From Haplomitrium mnioides (taxonomy: Eukaryota > Marchantiophyta > Haplomitriopsida > Calobryales): a stretch of 21,648 nt of DNA. Made by a program: the position numbers and the translations under genes. The stretch is taken from assembly GCA_049999725.1 (NCBI GenBank), contig JBNGIS010021830.1, positions 1-21,648 of the forward strand, given 5' to 3'. Below the pieces are notes generated by a model. The model did no database searches. It worked only from the letters and a program-made list of their open reading frames with translations, and was not told the DNA's origin. Of this stretch, positions 1 to 9,064 are shown piece after piece. Numbering within the stretch: the stretch's first letter is position 1; every line of letters starts with the position of its first letter.

Positions 1-316
1 TTTTGCTTGTATAGATTTTCAACTTAATTTGAAAGCTTCCTTTCTTCTTGACGTTTTAATTGAACCTCCTAAATCGATGCAATGTTTCTTTTTGTTTGTT
101 TTTTTGTTTACCATTGCAAACTCATTCCCTTGACTTCTAGTCTCTTTAGGCTTTTTCTTTGTGTTTTGTAATATTTTTCCAACAAAAAAGGTTTGAAAGA
201 GCACCATGTGTACGTGCGCCTCAAGTTTGTGCAATCAACATATTTCAAAATAGTTTCTTTGAACGTGTATTTAAACTTTTGCGCTTAGAATTGTAATCAA
301 TGATAAATGTAATTTT
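1..316. other. AT-rich sequence, no gene seen
   Basis: This stretch has T-rich runs and no reading frame with recognisable protein similarity. The one open frame on the minus strand is low-complexity and lysine-rich, as expected by chance in AT-rich DNA. It ends at an assembly gap. Confidence 0.6.
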
Positions 317-416
317 NNNNNNNNNNNNNNNNNNNNNNNNNNNNNNNNNNNNNNNNNNNNNNNNNNNNNNNNNNNNNNNNNNNNNNNNNNNNNNNNNNNN
401 NNNNNNNNNNNNNNNN
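317..416. other. Assembly gap (100 N)
   Basis: Exactly 100 consecutive N, the conventional length for a scaffold gap of unknown size. Open frames running through it are not meaningful. The true distance between the flanks is unknown. Confidence 0.98.
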
Positions 417-630
417 GAAATTGACTTTTGCTCTATGATGGTTGCTGAAATGACCAAAAACAAACCCAAAAAACTCATGTACTTTTTGTTTTTAAAAATT
501 AACCTCGTTTTTTATGTTTTTTGATATGAAAAATCACAATTTTTCCCCCAAAAAAAAAGTTCCTATTTTGAGTAGCCTATTCCTAGTTCAAATTAGCGGC
601 TGTTAATATTCATGGATCAAATGCATTGAG
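417..630. repeat. AT-rich flank containing a dispersed motif
   Basis: This non-coding stretch lies between the gap and the truncated retroelement. About 561-615 resembles 19346-19402 and, more weakly, 16450-16488. Shared pieces include GTTCC(T/C)ATTTTGAGTAGC and TTCA..(T/G)AG(C/T)GG(C/T)T. In two of the three places the motif directly precedes the broken 5' end of a Ty3/gypsy fragment. Its origin is unknown. Confidence 0.45.
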
Positions 631-1300
631 TTTTTGATGGTTTATTGGATAAGTTAGTGTTGGTGTTTTTAGATGATAATTTTATCATTAGTAAGAGTGA
701 AGTTGAGCATCGTGAGCATCTCAAAGAAGTATTGCAAAGGCTATGCAATTGGAAGTTTTATTGCAAGAAGTGTAAGTGTTAGTTTTAGAAGCAAGAGGTG
801 ACTTACCTATGATATAAAGTGTTTGGAGAGGGCATCAAGATGGAGGAAGAGAAAATTAAGGCTATTACAGAGTGACCAACACCAATTGATGCAAAGGATG
901 TTCAAGCTTTCAATGGATTGGCAAGTTTTTATTGAAGATTCATCCACTACTATGCTTATATTGCTGCACCGCTTACAGATTTGCGAGGCAAGGAGGAAAA
1001 GTTTCAATGAACAACCAAAGAGCAAGAGGTATTTCAACAACTCAAGGATGCAATGTCCTCTCATCCAATTCTACACTTATATGATTCCAATGCATGTTTT
1101 ATAGTTGATTTTGATACCTCTAATTTTGCTACTGGAGTAGTATTACAACAAGAGTTTGAGAATGGACTTCATCCAATTGCCTTTATGTCACGCCAACTAA
1201 ATGCAGCGAAGAGAAATTATTCTACTAAGGATAGAGAGTAATTGGCAATGGTTTTTGCTACTAGGATTTGGAGACACTATCTTTAAGAATGTAGGTACTT
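631..1300 (+). pseudogene. Reverse transcriptase (C-terminal part) and RNase H remnant
   Basis: Frames give an RT palm segment with LVLVFLDD (catalytic FLDD at 666-677, the Ty3/gypsy version of YVDD). A connection region follows, with EEEKIKAI and an AFNGLASFY-like string. The RNase H begins with IVDFDTSNFATGVVLQQ and continues through SRQLNAAKRNYSTKDRE, and the next codon is a stop where the related copy at 9193-9405 has Gln. Several stops interrupt the frame, including inside the KCKC.F.KQEV stretch. The N-terminal two thirds of RT are absent. In a live element this protein copies genomic RNA into cDNA; here it is dead. Confidence 0.88.
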
Positions 1301-1489
1301 ATGCGGACCAATCACAAGCCTTTGTTGTTGTCAATTCATTTAGGAAGATCAACTATACATCTTTGATATCAAGTTGGAGTACAAGTCGGGAAGGTTCCAC
1401 ACCATCCTTCATGCATTATCATGGAGATCGGATCATCGACTAAATACATTAGAGGTTGCAAATGTTAGTATAATACATCTTGATGAAGT

Positions 1490-2310
1490 AATCAACTATG
1501 GCTTTCGGCAAAAGTTATAAGAAGATGCCTTCTTTAATCTTGTTAGGGAATTTTTAGTGGTTAAAGATAATGAGTATCATACATTTTCCATTTTGGATGG
1601 TATTCTTTATCAAAGCCATCAAATATATGTTCCACAAGATGACGCAATTTGAATAACCTATTTACAAGAAATCAATGACATTCCAATCTCTAGGCATTTT
1701 GGGGTTAACAAGACTATGGACTTGCTTCAACGTATTTAGTGGTAGCCAAACCTAGCTCGAGAAGTTCGTGGCCTTGTTTATTCTTGTGAAAATTGTCAAC
1801 AAAACAAGGTTTCAAATCAAAAACTAACTAGCCTTCTTTAATCGCTACCAATTCTTGCTGCTCGGTGGGAACATATAAGTTTTGATCTTGTCACTATGCT
1901 TCCAACCATGCCTCATGAATTTACTACCATTGTGGTGTTTGTGGATAAGCTAAGCAAACATATTCATTTAGCACCTAGAGTGGATATAGTGGATGCTCCA
2001 CAATTGGCAAAGATTCACTTTGATATAGTCTTTCAATATTATAGAATGCCAAAGGTGTTAATATCTAATAGAGATCCAATTCATTGGGAAGTTTTGGCGA
2101 GAATTGTTCACACTTTTAGGTACCAAACTATCTATGTCTACAAATTATCATCCTCAAACACATGGGTAAACTAAGCGCACAAATCGTACTGTGGAGGATA
2201 TGCTTTGCGCGTTTATCAACATTCATCACACAGATTGAGATAGTTTTGTATTGGCTGTGGAGTTTGCATACAACAACTCCAAACAAGCAAGTACTGAATT
2301 TTGTAACCTT
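1490..2310 (+). pseudogene. Ty3/gypsy integrase remnant
   Basis: An HHCC-type zinc finger is visible: ISRHFGVNKTMDLL supplies a His, and CENCQQNK at about 1785-1810 supplies the Cys pair. The rve core follows, with FDLVTMLPT, VVFVDKLSK and a PKVLISNRDP segment. The second catalytic residue, normally Asp in SDRD, is Asn here (AAT at 2067-2069, a G-to-A change relative to the copy at 16501). Stops interrupt the zinc finger, and the core ends with a frameshift at about 2165. Integrase normally joins the cDNA into the host genome. This copy cannot function. Confidence 0.87.
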
Positions 2311-2331
2311 GAAAAAGCTCAAGAAGTTATT

Positions 2332-2759
2332 TGATGTTGTGCTATTTATAAAAAAAAATAGAGGGGAGTGAAGGAAGTTGTAAAGGGTTAATTTTAGGGT
2401 TGAATTGAGATAAGATTACTTGACTTTGAAGCTACTTTGAGAGCTTTTAAGGTTGAAATTAGAAGTAACTTTTAAGTGAGAAATTTTAAGGTTGAAAATA
2501 TAAGTGACTTCTAAGTGATCAATTCTAGGGTTGAAATTAGAAGTGGCTTGTATGTGAAGAAAAAGGGATGATACCATCTTCTCTTGTATAAATAGAAGGG
2601 CTTCATAGCCCCACTCCTCATTATGGGGTTTCTCTCGAATTACTTGGGTTCTTTGGTTGCTTAGCTTTTGCTTGCTTTATTGGCATTTTGTTGAAGAACT
2701 CTATTAGAGTTCACTATGAGTTCTTACTCATTTGGATTTGGTCCTTGAGTTTTGTTACA
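2332..2759 (+). repeat. 3' LTR of fragment 1
   Basis: The sequence aligns along its length to the LTRs at 7166-7554 (minus), 11642-11959 (minus) and 17349-17717 (plus). It ends in TTGTTACA, matching the TTACA end of the others. The first ~14 bases (TGTAATACAAGCA-type start) are missing because the upstream deletion runs into the LTR. It contains the family's TATA-like box and the conserved CATAGCCCCACTCCTCATT block. Confidence 0.87.
2587..2594 (+). promoter_or_regulatory. LTR TATA-like box
   Basis: TATAAATA followed by GAAG occurs in the same place in the LTRs at 17552-17559 and, on the minus strand, 7353-7360. It is the likely core promoter of the element. In the LTR at 11642-11959 one A is lost (TATAATAG). 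Confidence 0.6.
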
Positions 2760-3389
2760 TTGTTGATCTATTGGAGTAGTCAGAAGAAAGATTAAACTTG
2801 GATTGCTTGACCAACAATAAAGATCTAGTGCATATAGAAGGTTGAGTCTTGGATACTATACAAGCATTGGGTTTCCTCTTTGAACTCAAGTTGTTCACTT
2901 CTTGTTCTTATACGCCCATAGGGTTCAATCTTTGATCCTATACCTGCATAGCGTTCACTTACTCGATCTTCTTCAATCGACATATATGCTTCAACAACCA
3001 CCATTTGTTTTTCCAAAATACTTGCCATCGCACTTGATGCTTTAGTTATTCCAATGCTTGCCTCTTTGGAACATTGGTTTGAAATTATCTCTAGTTATCG
3101 ACCAAAAATAACACTTTTCTACAAACATGAACCTTGAAATTCTAACCTCTTCTTGCTTTTGAGAACTCCAACCATTGATAAATATTTATAAAAAATTAAC
3201 AATTTAAAGAAAAAATTTAAAAAAATATTCTCAACTTCTAGCGACCTAGTTAAAAAATCTGTTTTTGAAAAAAGTTTGACAAAACAACAAAATGGATAAA
3301 TTTTTGTGAAGAAAATGAAAAATCAGAAAGATGAAAACAAGCAATGCTTTCTATACAAACTTGTTTTTGCACCATGCAAACCTATATGT
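2760..3389. other. Sequence with no recognisable gene
   Basis: This unique-looking DNA lies between the LTR and the second gap. The minus strand is open for 67 codons at 2825-3028 with acidic, mixed composition, but I recognise no family in it. From about 3180 the sequence becomes A-rich. Confidence 0.5.
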
Positions 3390-3489
3390 NNNNNNNNNNN
3401 NNNNNNNNNNNNNNNNNNNNNNNNNNNNNNNNNNNNNNNNNNNNNNNNNNNNNNNNNNNNNNNNNNNNNNNNNNNNNNNNNNNNNNNNN
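3390..3489. other. Assembly gap (100 N)
   Basis: Exactly 100 consecutive N. Open frames crossing it are artefacts. Confidence 0.98.
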
Positions 3490-3735
3490 ACATATCAAGA
3501 GCTCAATGAATCGTTTTTTTGGTTGGGAAAGTGCATTTTTTAAAATTTGGGTATAAAAAGAGCGACAATGGAAAGTTTCTTTCCATTGTTGCGAGTATAC
3601 TTTACAGTTTGTGCTTTCTTGTCGTGGTCATTTTTGTACTTTCTTGTGATTTGGCTACTTTTTGCCTTCCATTCTTTGTGAAATTTTTTTCGTACAATTT
3701 TTGCCTCTTATTTTTACTATTTTTTATATTTTGGA
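3490..3735. other. T-rich sequence before copy 1
   Basis: Short T-rich DNA with hydrophobic open frames produced by its composition (runs of TTT/CTT). It may be upstream or intronic sequence of the relic that follows. No promoter can be assigned. Confidence 0.35.
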
Positions 3736-4105
3736 GAAAATAACATCACATGCCAATGCTTCTATACCAGCTCAACCAAAGCCTTGTTAGTATTTGAATG
3801 TTTTGAAGTCTCTTGAGCCACAAAAAAAGCCTAAGAATAACTAGTTTGTTGTGGAACAAAAAAGACATCGACCATCATTTTTATCTTTTTCACGGAGAAG
3901 GTGAAAAATTCAACATGGGTCTTTTGGTGCAAATTACCATGATTTGAGAGGGGCATAGAGATCTTATAGGGCTGCTTGTGTAGTCAAACACATTGATTGT
4001 GCTCTTCAAGACCTCCCCAAAGAAATTATACTTCAACAAGATGAAGCCTCCTAAGAGATATCTTCACCAAAGATTTGCAGTTGGCTTTCAATGACAACAA
4101 TGTGA
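3736..4105 (+). pseudogene. Possible N-terminal exon remnant of copy 1
   Basis: One frame reads coherently, with phrases such as SHANASIPAQPKP, EQKRHRPSFLSFSRRR and VVKHIDCALQDLPKEI. It is broken by a few stops. I recognise no domain. It is placed with copy 1 only because it lies just upstream on the same strand and shows the same degree of decay. No paralogue in this window covers it. Confidence 0.3.
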
Positions 4106-4184
4106 GACTAAGAAGATTTTGTTTTCATTTATTTAAAACTTCTTGTTGCAAAGCATCATTCTCACGCCCCTTGGATTAAGAAGA

Positions 4185-4330
4185 CCATGCAAGCATGGAC
4201 TCCCTAGTCCTTGCGCACATGGACTACTTAGTCCATGTGCTTATAGACTCGTAAATCCCTGCGCGCATGGACTTTAGAGTCCATGCTTACATACACTCGA
4301 GAGTCCATGCAAGCATAGAGTCCAGTGCAT
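4185..4330. repeat. Minisatellite array 1: 24-bp hairpin units
   Basis: About six units with a strict 24-base step, for example from the ATGGAC at 4194 onward. The consensus is ATGGACTNNNNAGTCCATGCNNGC. Each unit is an inverted repeat (GGACT and AGTCC arms, often extended to GCATGGACT and AGTCCATGC) around a four-base loop. The loop and the final bases vary most. The array lies upstream of the basic exon at 4540, probably in an intron or upstream region of copy 1. Confidence 0.85.
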
Positions 4331-4539
4331 ATTTGGGCCTAGACTATATATGAAAACACTGAGAGTCCTTAATTTTACTTTTGACAAATTTTTGTATTAA
4401 GTTATTGACCATTTCTTGTCTTAGTTTTTTAGTTTTCTCAATATTTGTAAGACTTTGTCAATGCTTACCTGAACGCAAAGTGGTTAGAACGTAACTTCAC
4501 CAAATTTTCCTTGAGCTTGAAAATTTTGAAAGTGAAGCA

Positions 4540-4990
4540 ATGCTTTCACTTGTACCACATCCAAACGCGACAACAATGGCTTTGGTAGCAGCATGTGAAC
4601 CTTCTACTACCAAGAAAAGAAAGAAGGTAAAGCCAGTCGAGGCTCCAAAAAAGAAGAAGCATGTCTTACCAAGGAAGAAGCTTGTGCCCTCACCCCTTGT
4701 TGAGAAGGAGCCGATCTCGTCCCCATCTCCAACCAGTTCTTCTTCGGTGGCCCTTCATCTTCCACTCCTAGTAGCTCAGAAAAAAAATTCGAGTTGGAGC
4801 CGGTGCAAGCTCCAACATCAAGATTGAAGAGACAATTGCAGAAAGGGCAATAGACCTTTCAAGAAAGAGAGCAGGTTGATCCTCAGACAGTGTTTGAGGA
4901 GGATAAAAAAAAGATTAGAGAGTTGCAATCCAATAGTGTAAAGTCTAGGAGGAAACCATCACTATTCAGCTAAAAACTTTAAACCTTCTA
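4540..4990 (+). pseudogene. Basic, Ser/Pro-rich N-terminal exon remnant of copy 1
   Basis: An ATG at 4540 opens a 95-codon frame. It has lysine clusters TKKRKKVKPVEAPKKKKH and PRKK, followed by a Ser/Pro tract. The clusters look like a nuclear localisation signal, which would fit a DNA-acting protein. At about 4745 the sensible frame shifts by one: GGPSSSTPSSSEKKFELEP continues the low-complexity tract, followed by a charged EEDKKKIRELQ segment suggesting a short coiled coil. A TAG stop lies at about 4849. The function is not recognised; the nuclear role is inferred from composition only. Confidence 0.45.
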
Positions 4991-4999
4991 AACCATGGA

Positions 5000-5853
5000 A
5001 TGGATGGCTAGGGGCCATTCTATAATAGGGGGTTGAATGAAGATTTTGAGGAGCTTTTAGCATAGAGATTTCTCTATAGGCACTCTTTTTTCATTGTGAT
5101 TGTGGATCAGATATGCGGATTAAAGGATAAGTTAGAGTTTGACATCAAGAACCCTCACAAGTACAAATATGAGATTGCAAGAGTAAATCATAGTGTTGAT
5201 GCAAGATAACTTTTAATTACAAAATATAGAGCAAAAATCTGATGCTTTTGCTCAGCAACTAAACCCGAATCTTTGCGAGTGATGACAATAACGACCATCG
5301 CTATAGGTTAGAAATGACTTCAATTCAAAAGATTGAGTATTGGCATCAACAATGTATAGAGAATGGGATGGCATCATCTCAGAAATTAAAAAGAGAACTA
5401 GTGCTAGAGACTTTGGAGATCAAGCCAAAGTCAACTCTTGAGAAGACTGTGATTTCTCAAGACCATTGGTTTCAGTTGGCGTTTCAAAGTGGAGAGCTTT
5501 GGGAGCTACAACAAACCATTTTTACAATGTGGGCAAAGAATCAAGTGAAAGGCCAAAAGTCAAAGGCTAAAGGATCTTTTAGAATGGAGTATATGAGGTG
5601 GACACTATGAAGGTTCTTCGAGGGTCTTTCTAACAAAGTAAAAACTTTTGTTTTGAAACGAGTGGAAGTCGGAGAGCTTTTAATTGAAAAAATGTCTTGT
5701 GAACTTGAGAGACATAATGTTTTGGTTGTAATGGTGAAATCAATTTTCTTTGAAGTATATTGCAACTCATGAGAGGAGGCCAGGATGGAGAATCCTATCC
5801 ACACATAGGAATTGAAGATGTTCTCTTTCTACTCAAGCTTCAAGAATTTGTTG
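5000..5853 (+). pseudogene. Central exon(s) of copy 1
   Basis: Coherent segments include EFDIKNPHKYKYEIARVNHS (about 5140-5190), KIEYWHQQCIENGMASSQ (from about 5330) and, after 5580, a part shared with copy 2. There LKRVEVGELLIEKMS in this copy matches LKQVEAKELSMEEMS at 14690-14735. A TGA at about 5608 stands where copy 2 has TGG (Trp), a G-to-A change, so the stop is a later mutation. The exon probably ends at 5853, followed by GTATGTT; copy 2 has GTAAGTTT at the same place. I recognise no domain. The start of the exon is uncertain because several stops lie between 4990 and 5310. Confidence 0.5.
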
Positions 5854-6298
5854 GTATGTTTTTTTTCCCTTCTCCAATTGTGTTTTAAAAGATCTATTGA
5901 ATTTTTTTGAAGTTGATCTAACCTAAACGTGTCTGGACTTGAGAGTCCATGGACACATAGACTTGAGAGTCCTTGTATATAGACACTCAAGTCCAATTGC
6001 GCAAGGATTATGATGTACATGTGAGCATAGACTCGCAAGTCCATATTTGCATGGACTCTCAAGTCCATCCTTGCATGGACTTGAGAGTCCATGGACACAT
6101 GAACTTGAGAGTCCACGCCTAATGACTCTCAAGTCTATGCATGCATGAACTTTGAAGTCCCTACACGCATTGGCTCAAGAGTATATGCAAGAATGGACTC
6201 TCAAGTCTATGCTCACATGGATCGCGATTCTTTTTTAAAGCAAAGTTCCTTGTTTTTGTTTTCTCCTCTTATTTGTTTCTTCTTGTTTTTTTACTAAG
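5854..6298 (+). other. Intron of copy 1 containing minisatellite array 2
   Basis: A GT donor (5854-5855) follows the shared exon. The acceptor is probably the AG at 6297-6298 after a T-rich tract. The paralogous intron of copy 2 (14890-15401) has the same position and the same internal array. Length is 445 bases against 512. Confidence 0.55.
5931..6221. repeat. Minisatellite array 2: about 12 hairpin units of 24 bp
   Basis: Units of the form ATGGACTTGAGAGTCCATGG or its loop variants recur at about 24-base steps. Some have loops reading CTCA, others TGAG, and one central stretch near 5990-6020 is degenerate. Each unit is an imperfect palindrome. The minus strand is open through much of the array and would encode an 8-residue repeat like MDSQVHAR; 24 being a multiple of 3 makes this automatic. 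Confidence 0.85.
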
Positions 6299-6828
6299 TG
6301 ACAAAACATTTAAACAATTGCTTGCCAAGAAATTAACGGTTGTTGCGAAAAGAGCCCTTGAAGATCAAAACCAAGCCCTAACCCTTGCATCATACCCTCT
6401 TGTTGTTTTGCTCCACTGTCAAAAAGCCAAAGAGTGGAAGGCAAGACATCAAAATGATGTTGTTGTCTCTCCAACTGAAGAAAGGCTTGAAGAGAAAGAT
6501 GAAGACTTAATGTCCTATGTTGATAGACTCAATGTGGCGTTTTATCAAGTCCAAGAGGAGTTCAATGCTCGATAGTTGAAGGGCTTGGTGAAACTCAGAA
6601 GTTTCACTTTAGCAAATGGTGATATTCCTAATGGGTATAACCTGAAGGAATGCAAGCACGACGATTTTGAGCCCTTCACAAAAGATGACATTTTTTACGT
6701 GGTCTCTTCTTTTGTAGCTGTTACCACTTCTGATTTTTGGTCTTTTGCTATGATTCATTCTTCTTAACATTTTGGCATTGTGGAGGATGCTCTTTTGGAG
6801 TTTGTTGTGCCATCAACCGTGCCATCTG
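6299..6828 (+). pseudogene. Copy 1 exon B: coil-like region and start of methyltransferase-like domain
   Basis: One frame runs through the exon with only two stops (TAG at 6573, TAA at 6765; the latter lies in SS-stop-HFG and could be a former CAA). The first part, KTFKQLLAKKLTVVAKRALE and following, matches copy 2 at 15402-15645. The second part has ANGDIPNGYNLKEC, which could be a decayed DPPYN catalytic motif, then TKDDIFYVVSSF, SDFWSFAMIHSS and VEDALLEFV. That layout resembles the strands after the catalytic motif in amino-methyltransferases. The exon ends at 6828 before a GTAAGT donor. The domain assignment is inference; the catalytic motif as read is not intact. Confidence 0.45.
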
Positions 6829-6945
6829 GTAAGTTTTATTTTGATTTTTTAATATTTTAGTCTGTTTTCTTTACTTTTTTCTTACTTTCTTTGCAATGTC
6901 TGATTTGTTTTTTGTTTTTTGTTTTTTGTTATTTGATTACTATAG
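6829..6945 (+). other. Short intron of copy 1
   Basis: Donor GTAAGTTT at 6829, a long T-rich tract, and acceptor ACTATAG ending at 6945, giving 117 bases. Removing it joins the frames of the two flanking exons in phase (a split Glu codon). Copy 3 has the same TTACTATAG acceptor on the minus strand, ending at 21550. Confidence 0.75.
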
Positions 6946-7165
6946 AGACAAAAACAAAATTCATCATTCGGGGGGGTCCTATAATTGCTCATGCTATCAA
7001 GTACTGGAATATAGGCTACTAAGACAAAAGAGGGCAAGTGGAGCTTGAAGCTCTTCAACTTAAATTTTGACAATGCAAACGGCTGTCCACGACAGATAAT
7101 GCGGAGCGTTTCAATTGGTTAGCTGTTTTGGCGATACTCAAACATCCAAGAGATGATGCTCTTAT
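6946..7165 (+). pseudogene. Copy 1 exon C, left half, before the retroelement insertion
   Basis: In the spliced frame it reads KFIIRGGPIIAHAIKYWN and ends AILKHPRDDAL-M, with two stops (about 7017 and 7068). Copy 3 has the matching HHSRGPKIAHAYEY and KLKHLRDDAPM. The codon series breaks at the 5-bp duplication 7161-7165 and resumes at 11960 in the same frame. The segment corresponds to the region just before motif X in beta-class amino-methyltransferases, if that assignment is right. Confidence 0.6.
7161..7165. repeat. Left target-site duplication (CTTAT)
   Basis: CTTAT directly precedes the outer LTR end TGTAA at 7166. Its partner is CCTAT at 11960-11964, one transition different. The uninterrupted paralogue has a single CCTAT (ATAGG at 21331-21335 on the plus strand), so the left copy has mutated. 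Confidence 0.8.
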
Positions 7166-7554
7166 TGTAAAAGAACTCAAGGACCAAATCCAAGTGAGTA
7201 AGAACTCATAACTAACTCTAATAGAGTTCTTCAACCAAAAGCAACTCAAGGCCTAAGCTAAGACCAAGAGTGCAAGCAAAAGCCAAGCAACCAAAGAACC
7301 CAAGTGATATGAGAGGAACTCTAGAATGAGGAGTGGGTCTAAGAAGCCCTTCTATTTATACAAGAGAAGAGGGTGTCATCCCTCTTTCTTCACTTACAAG
7401 TAACTTCTAATTTCAATCCTAAAAGTGACTCTCTACTAAAAGTGAGTATGAAGGCAAGTAATCTTATCTCGACCCTAAAAGTAACGCTCTACCACTTCCT
7501 TCACTTCTCTATATTTTCTTATAAATATCACAACCTTATGCTTGTGCTATTTCA
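7166..7554 (-). repeat. 3' LTR of the 7166-11959 element
   Basis: On the minus strand it runs from TGAAATAGCAC to TCTTTTACA. The plus-strand outer end TGTAAAAGAAC abuts the target duplication. It carries the TATAAATA box (7353-7360, minus). At 389 bases it is longer than its partner at 11642-11959, which lacks about 70 internal bases. Confidence 0.92.
7353..7360 (-). promoter_or_regulatory. LTR TATA-like box
   Basis: TATAAATA on the minus strand, in the same LTR context as 2587-2594 and 17552-17559. In the 3' LTR it would direct transcription outward into the left half of exon C, antisense to copy 1. Confidence 0.5.
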
Positions 7555-7571
7555 AAATTCCTGCCTTCTAA
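7555..7571 (-). other. Polypurine tract
   Basis: On the minus strand TTAGAAGGCAGGAATTT sits directly before the LTR start TGAAATA. This is the plus-strand priming site of LTR elements. The plus-strand fragment at 16486-17717 has the related AGATGACAAGATTA before its LTR at 17349. Confidence 0.65.
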
Positions 7572-7579
7572 TTGATGAC

Positions 7580-7880
7580 GTTCTCGTTATTGTCGTAACT
7601 TTCAAATATTTGAATGGTCTCTTGAGCATTCTCAAGATTTGAAGAAGGTTCTTAAGTAGCATCATGAAGTGGATAGCCTTTCCACAAAACTTTATATTGA
7701 GCTTGTAGATGCCGCCCTTGCTTGATAACTCTTTTCGCCAAAATATAATCCACCTCAAATTCTTCATGATCATCAAGAACAATAGCCAAAGGAGGAAGTT
7801 GAACACAATTTGGAAAAGAAGATGGACCATGAACAAAAGGCTTAAGTTTAGAGACATGAAACACAAGATGAATCTTCATA
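7580..7880 (-). pseudogene. Integrase C-terminal end and chromodomain-like module
   Basis: The minus frame reads IHLVFHVSKLKPF (the common Ty3/gypsy IHxVFHVSxLK motif). It continues with LDDHEEFEVDYILAKRV and VLWKGYPLHDATQEP, then, frameshifted, a LENAQETI-like tail. This matches the chromodomain-like end of chromovirus integrases, where W-K-GY and TWEP are typical; the Trp of TWEP is Gln here. Chromodomains are thought to steer integration to particular chromatin. In fragment 1 this module is deleted, and in fragment 3 it is only partly preserved. Confidence 0.82.
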
Positions 7881-7899
7881 TGAAGAGGAAGGTCAAGTT

Positions 7900-9000
7900 T
7901 ATAGTCAACAAGAGAAATAACCTAAGAAATAGAGAAAGGACCAATCCAAGCAAGAAATAACTTATAGACTTGAGTATCTAAAGAAAATGGGAGATTGTGA
8001 GTACAAAAATAAAGTTCATCACCTAAAATATAAGAGCGATCATGACGACGGCTACCGACATATTTTGTTTTGCCAATTTTGAACAATAATAAGATTGTTG
8101 CGAGCATCTTGCAAGGAAGAAGATAAACAAGACAAAAAAGTAGAAATATTTGAAACATTGGAAGAATAAGTAGAATTAAAACATTAGAGATAAGAGGATG
8201 TTGACCTAAATAAAGAAAAAAATGAGAAAACCCAGTACTTGCTTGTTTGGAGTTGTTGTAGGCGAACTCCACAATTAGTAAGAAACTATCTCAATCGATA
8301 TGATGAACTTTGATGAACACATGAAGCATATACTCCACATTGCAATTAGTACATGCTTGCCTATTTATTTGTGGATGATAAGCAGTAGACATAGAGAGTT
8401 TGGTAACCAAAAGTGTGAACAACTCTTGCTAGAACTTTCAAGTGAATCCTAGATCTCTATCAGATATTAATACCTTTGGCATGCCATGATATCAAAAGTT
8501 TGTATCAAAGTAAATCTTTGCCAATTGTATAGCATCCACCGTATCCGTTGTCAGTTTGTTTGCTTTGCTTATCCATAAACACCACAATAGCAATAAACCT
8601 ACGAAGCGTGGTTGGAAGCAAAGTGACAAGATCTAGACTTACATATTCCCATCGAGTAGTAGGAATCGATAATAGTTGAAAAAGACCAACTGATTTTTGA
8701 TTTAAAACCTTGTTTCGTTGATAACTTTCACAAGAACAAGCAAAGGCACGAACATCTCGAGCTAGGTTTGGCCACTACCAAGTGTGTTGAAGCAACTCTA
8801 TAGTTTTGTTTACCTCAAAATACCTAGAGATTGGAATGTCATGTGCTTATTGTAAATAGACCATTCAAAGCACATCATCTTGTTGAACATATATTTGATG
8901 ACCTTGATAGAGAATACCATCCCGAATAGAAAATGCATAATACTCACTATCTTTGACAACCAACATGCCTTAACAAGATTAAAGAAGATATCTCTATGTA
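7900..9000 (-). pseudogene. Integrase remnant of the 7166-11959 element
   Basis: Fragments recognisable by comparison with fragment 1 include the zinc-finger region around 8740-8860 and the core with VVFMDK near 8580. The LISDRDL segment near 8460 still has the Asp that fragment 1 has lost. FAYNNSKQASTGFSHFF lies at about 8220-8270, where the host-protein-like alignment to other integrases is clearest. Frames change repeatedly and stops are frequent. It is the same family as the integrases at 1490-2310 and 16486-17000. Confidence 0.85.
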
Positions 9001-9064
9001 ATTTTTGTCGAAAGCCATCATTGGTTGCTTAATTAAGATGTAATATACTAATATTTGCAACCTT

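Larger units (their letters stand above)
631..2759 (+). mobile_element. Ty3/gypsy retrotransposon fragment 1, 5'-truncated and internally deleted
   Basis: The order is RT C-terminal part, RNase H, integrase zinc finger and core, then an LTR, as in Ty3/gypsy elements. Similarity to the fuller element at 7166-11959 starts at about 631 inside RT, so gag, protease and most of RT are missing. An internal deletion near 2300 joins the integrase core directly to the end of the chromodomain-like tail (a LEKAQEV-like segment). A second small loss removes the first bases of the LTR. Many in-frame stops and frameshifts make it non-functional. The right flank starts at 2760; no target duplication can be tested because the left end is gone. 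Confidence 0.9.

Noticed and set aside
245-524. Open frames on both strands across the first gap
   Set aside because: They exist only because N codons are read through; the true sequence is unknown.
823-1443. Plus- and minus-strand frames over the RT/RNase H region of fragment 1
   Set aside because: Shadows of the retrotransposon frame; the true frame is the one with FLDD and the RNase H motif.
631-2759. Reading fragments 1 and 3 as the two halves of one element split by copy 1
   Set aside because: Both carry their own 3' LTR and overlapping integrase sequence, so they are separate insertions of the same family.
2825-3028. 67-codon minus-strand frame beside the fragment 1 LTR
   Set aside because: Coding-like composition but no recognised family and no second copy in the window; not enough to call a gene.
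3306-3556. Three overlapping plus-strand frames across the second gap
   Set aside because: Same artefact of 100 N; the short real parts have no motif.
5931-6221. Regular spaced palindromic repeats resembling a CRISPR array
   Set aside because: Units are directly contiguous 24-bp repeats with 2-4-base variable parts, not repeats separated by unique ~30-bp spacers. The sequence is eukaryotic, lies in an intron, and has no cas genes.
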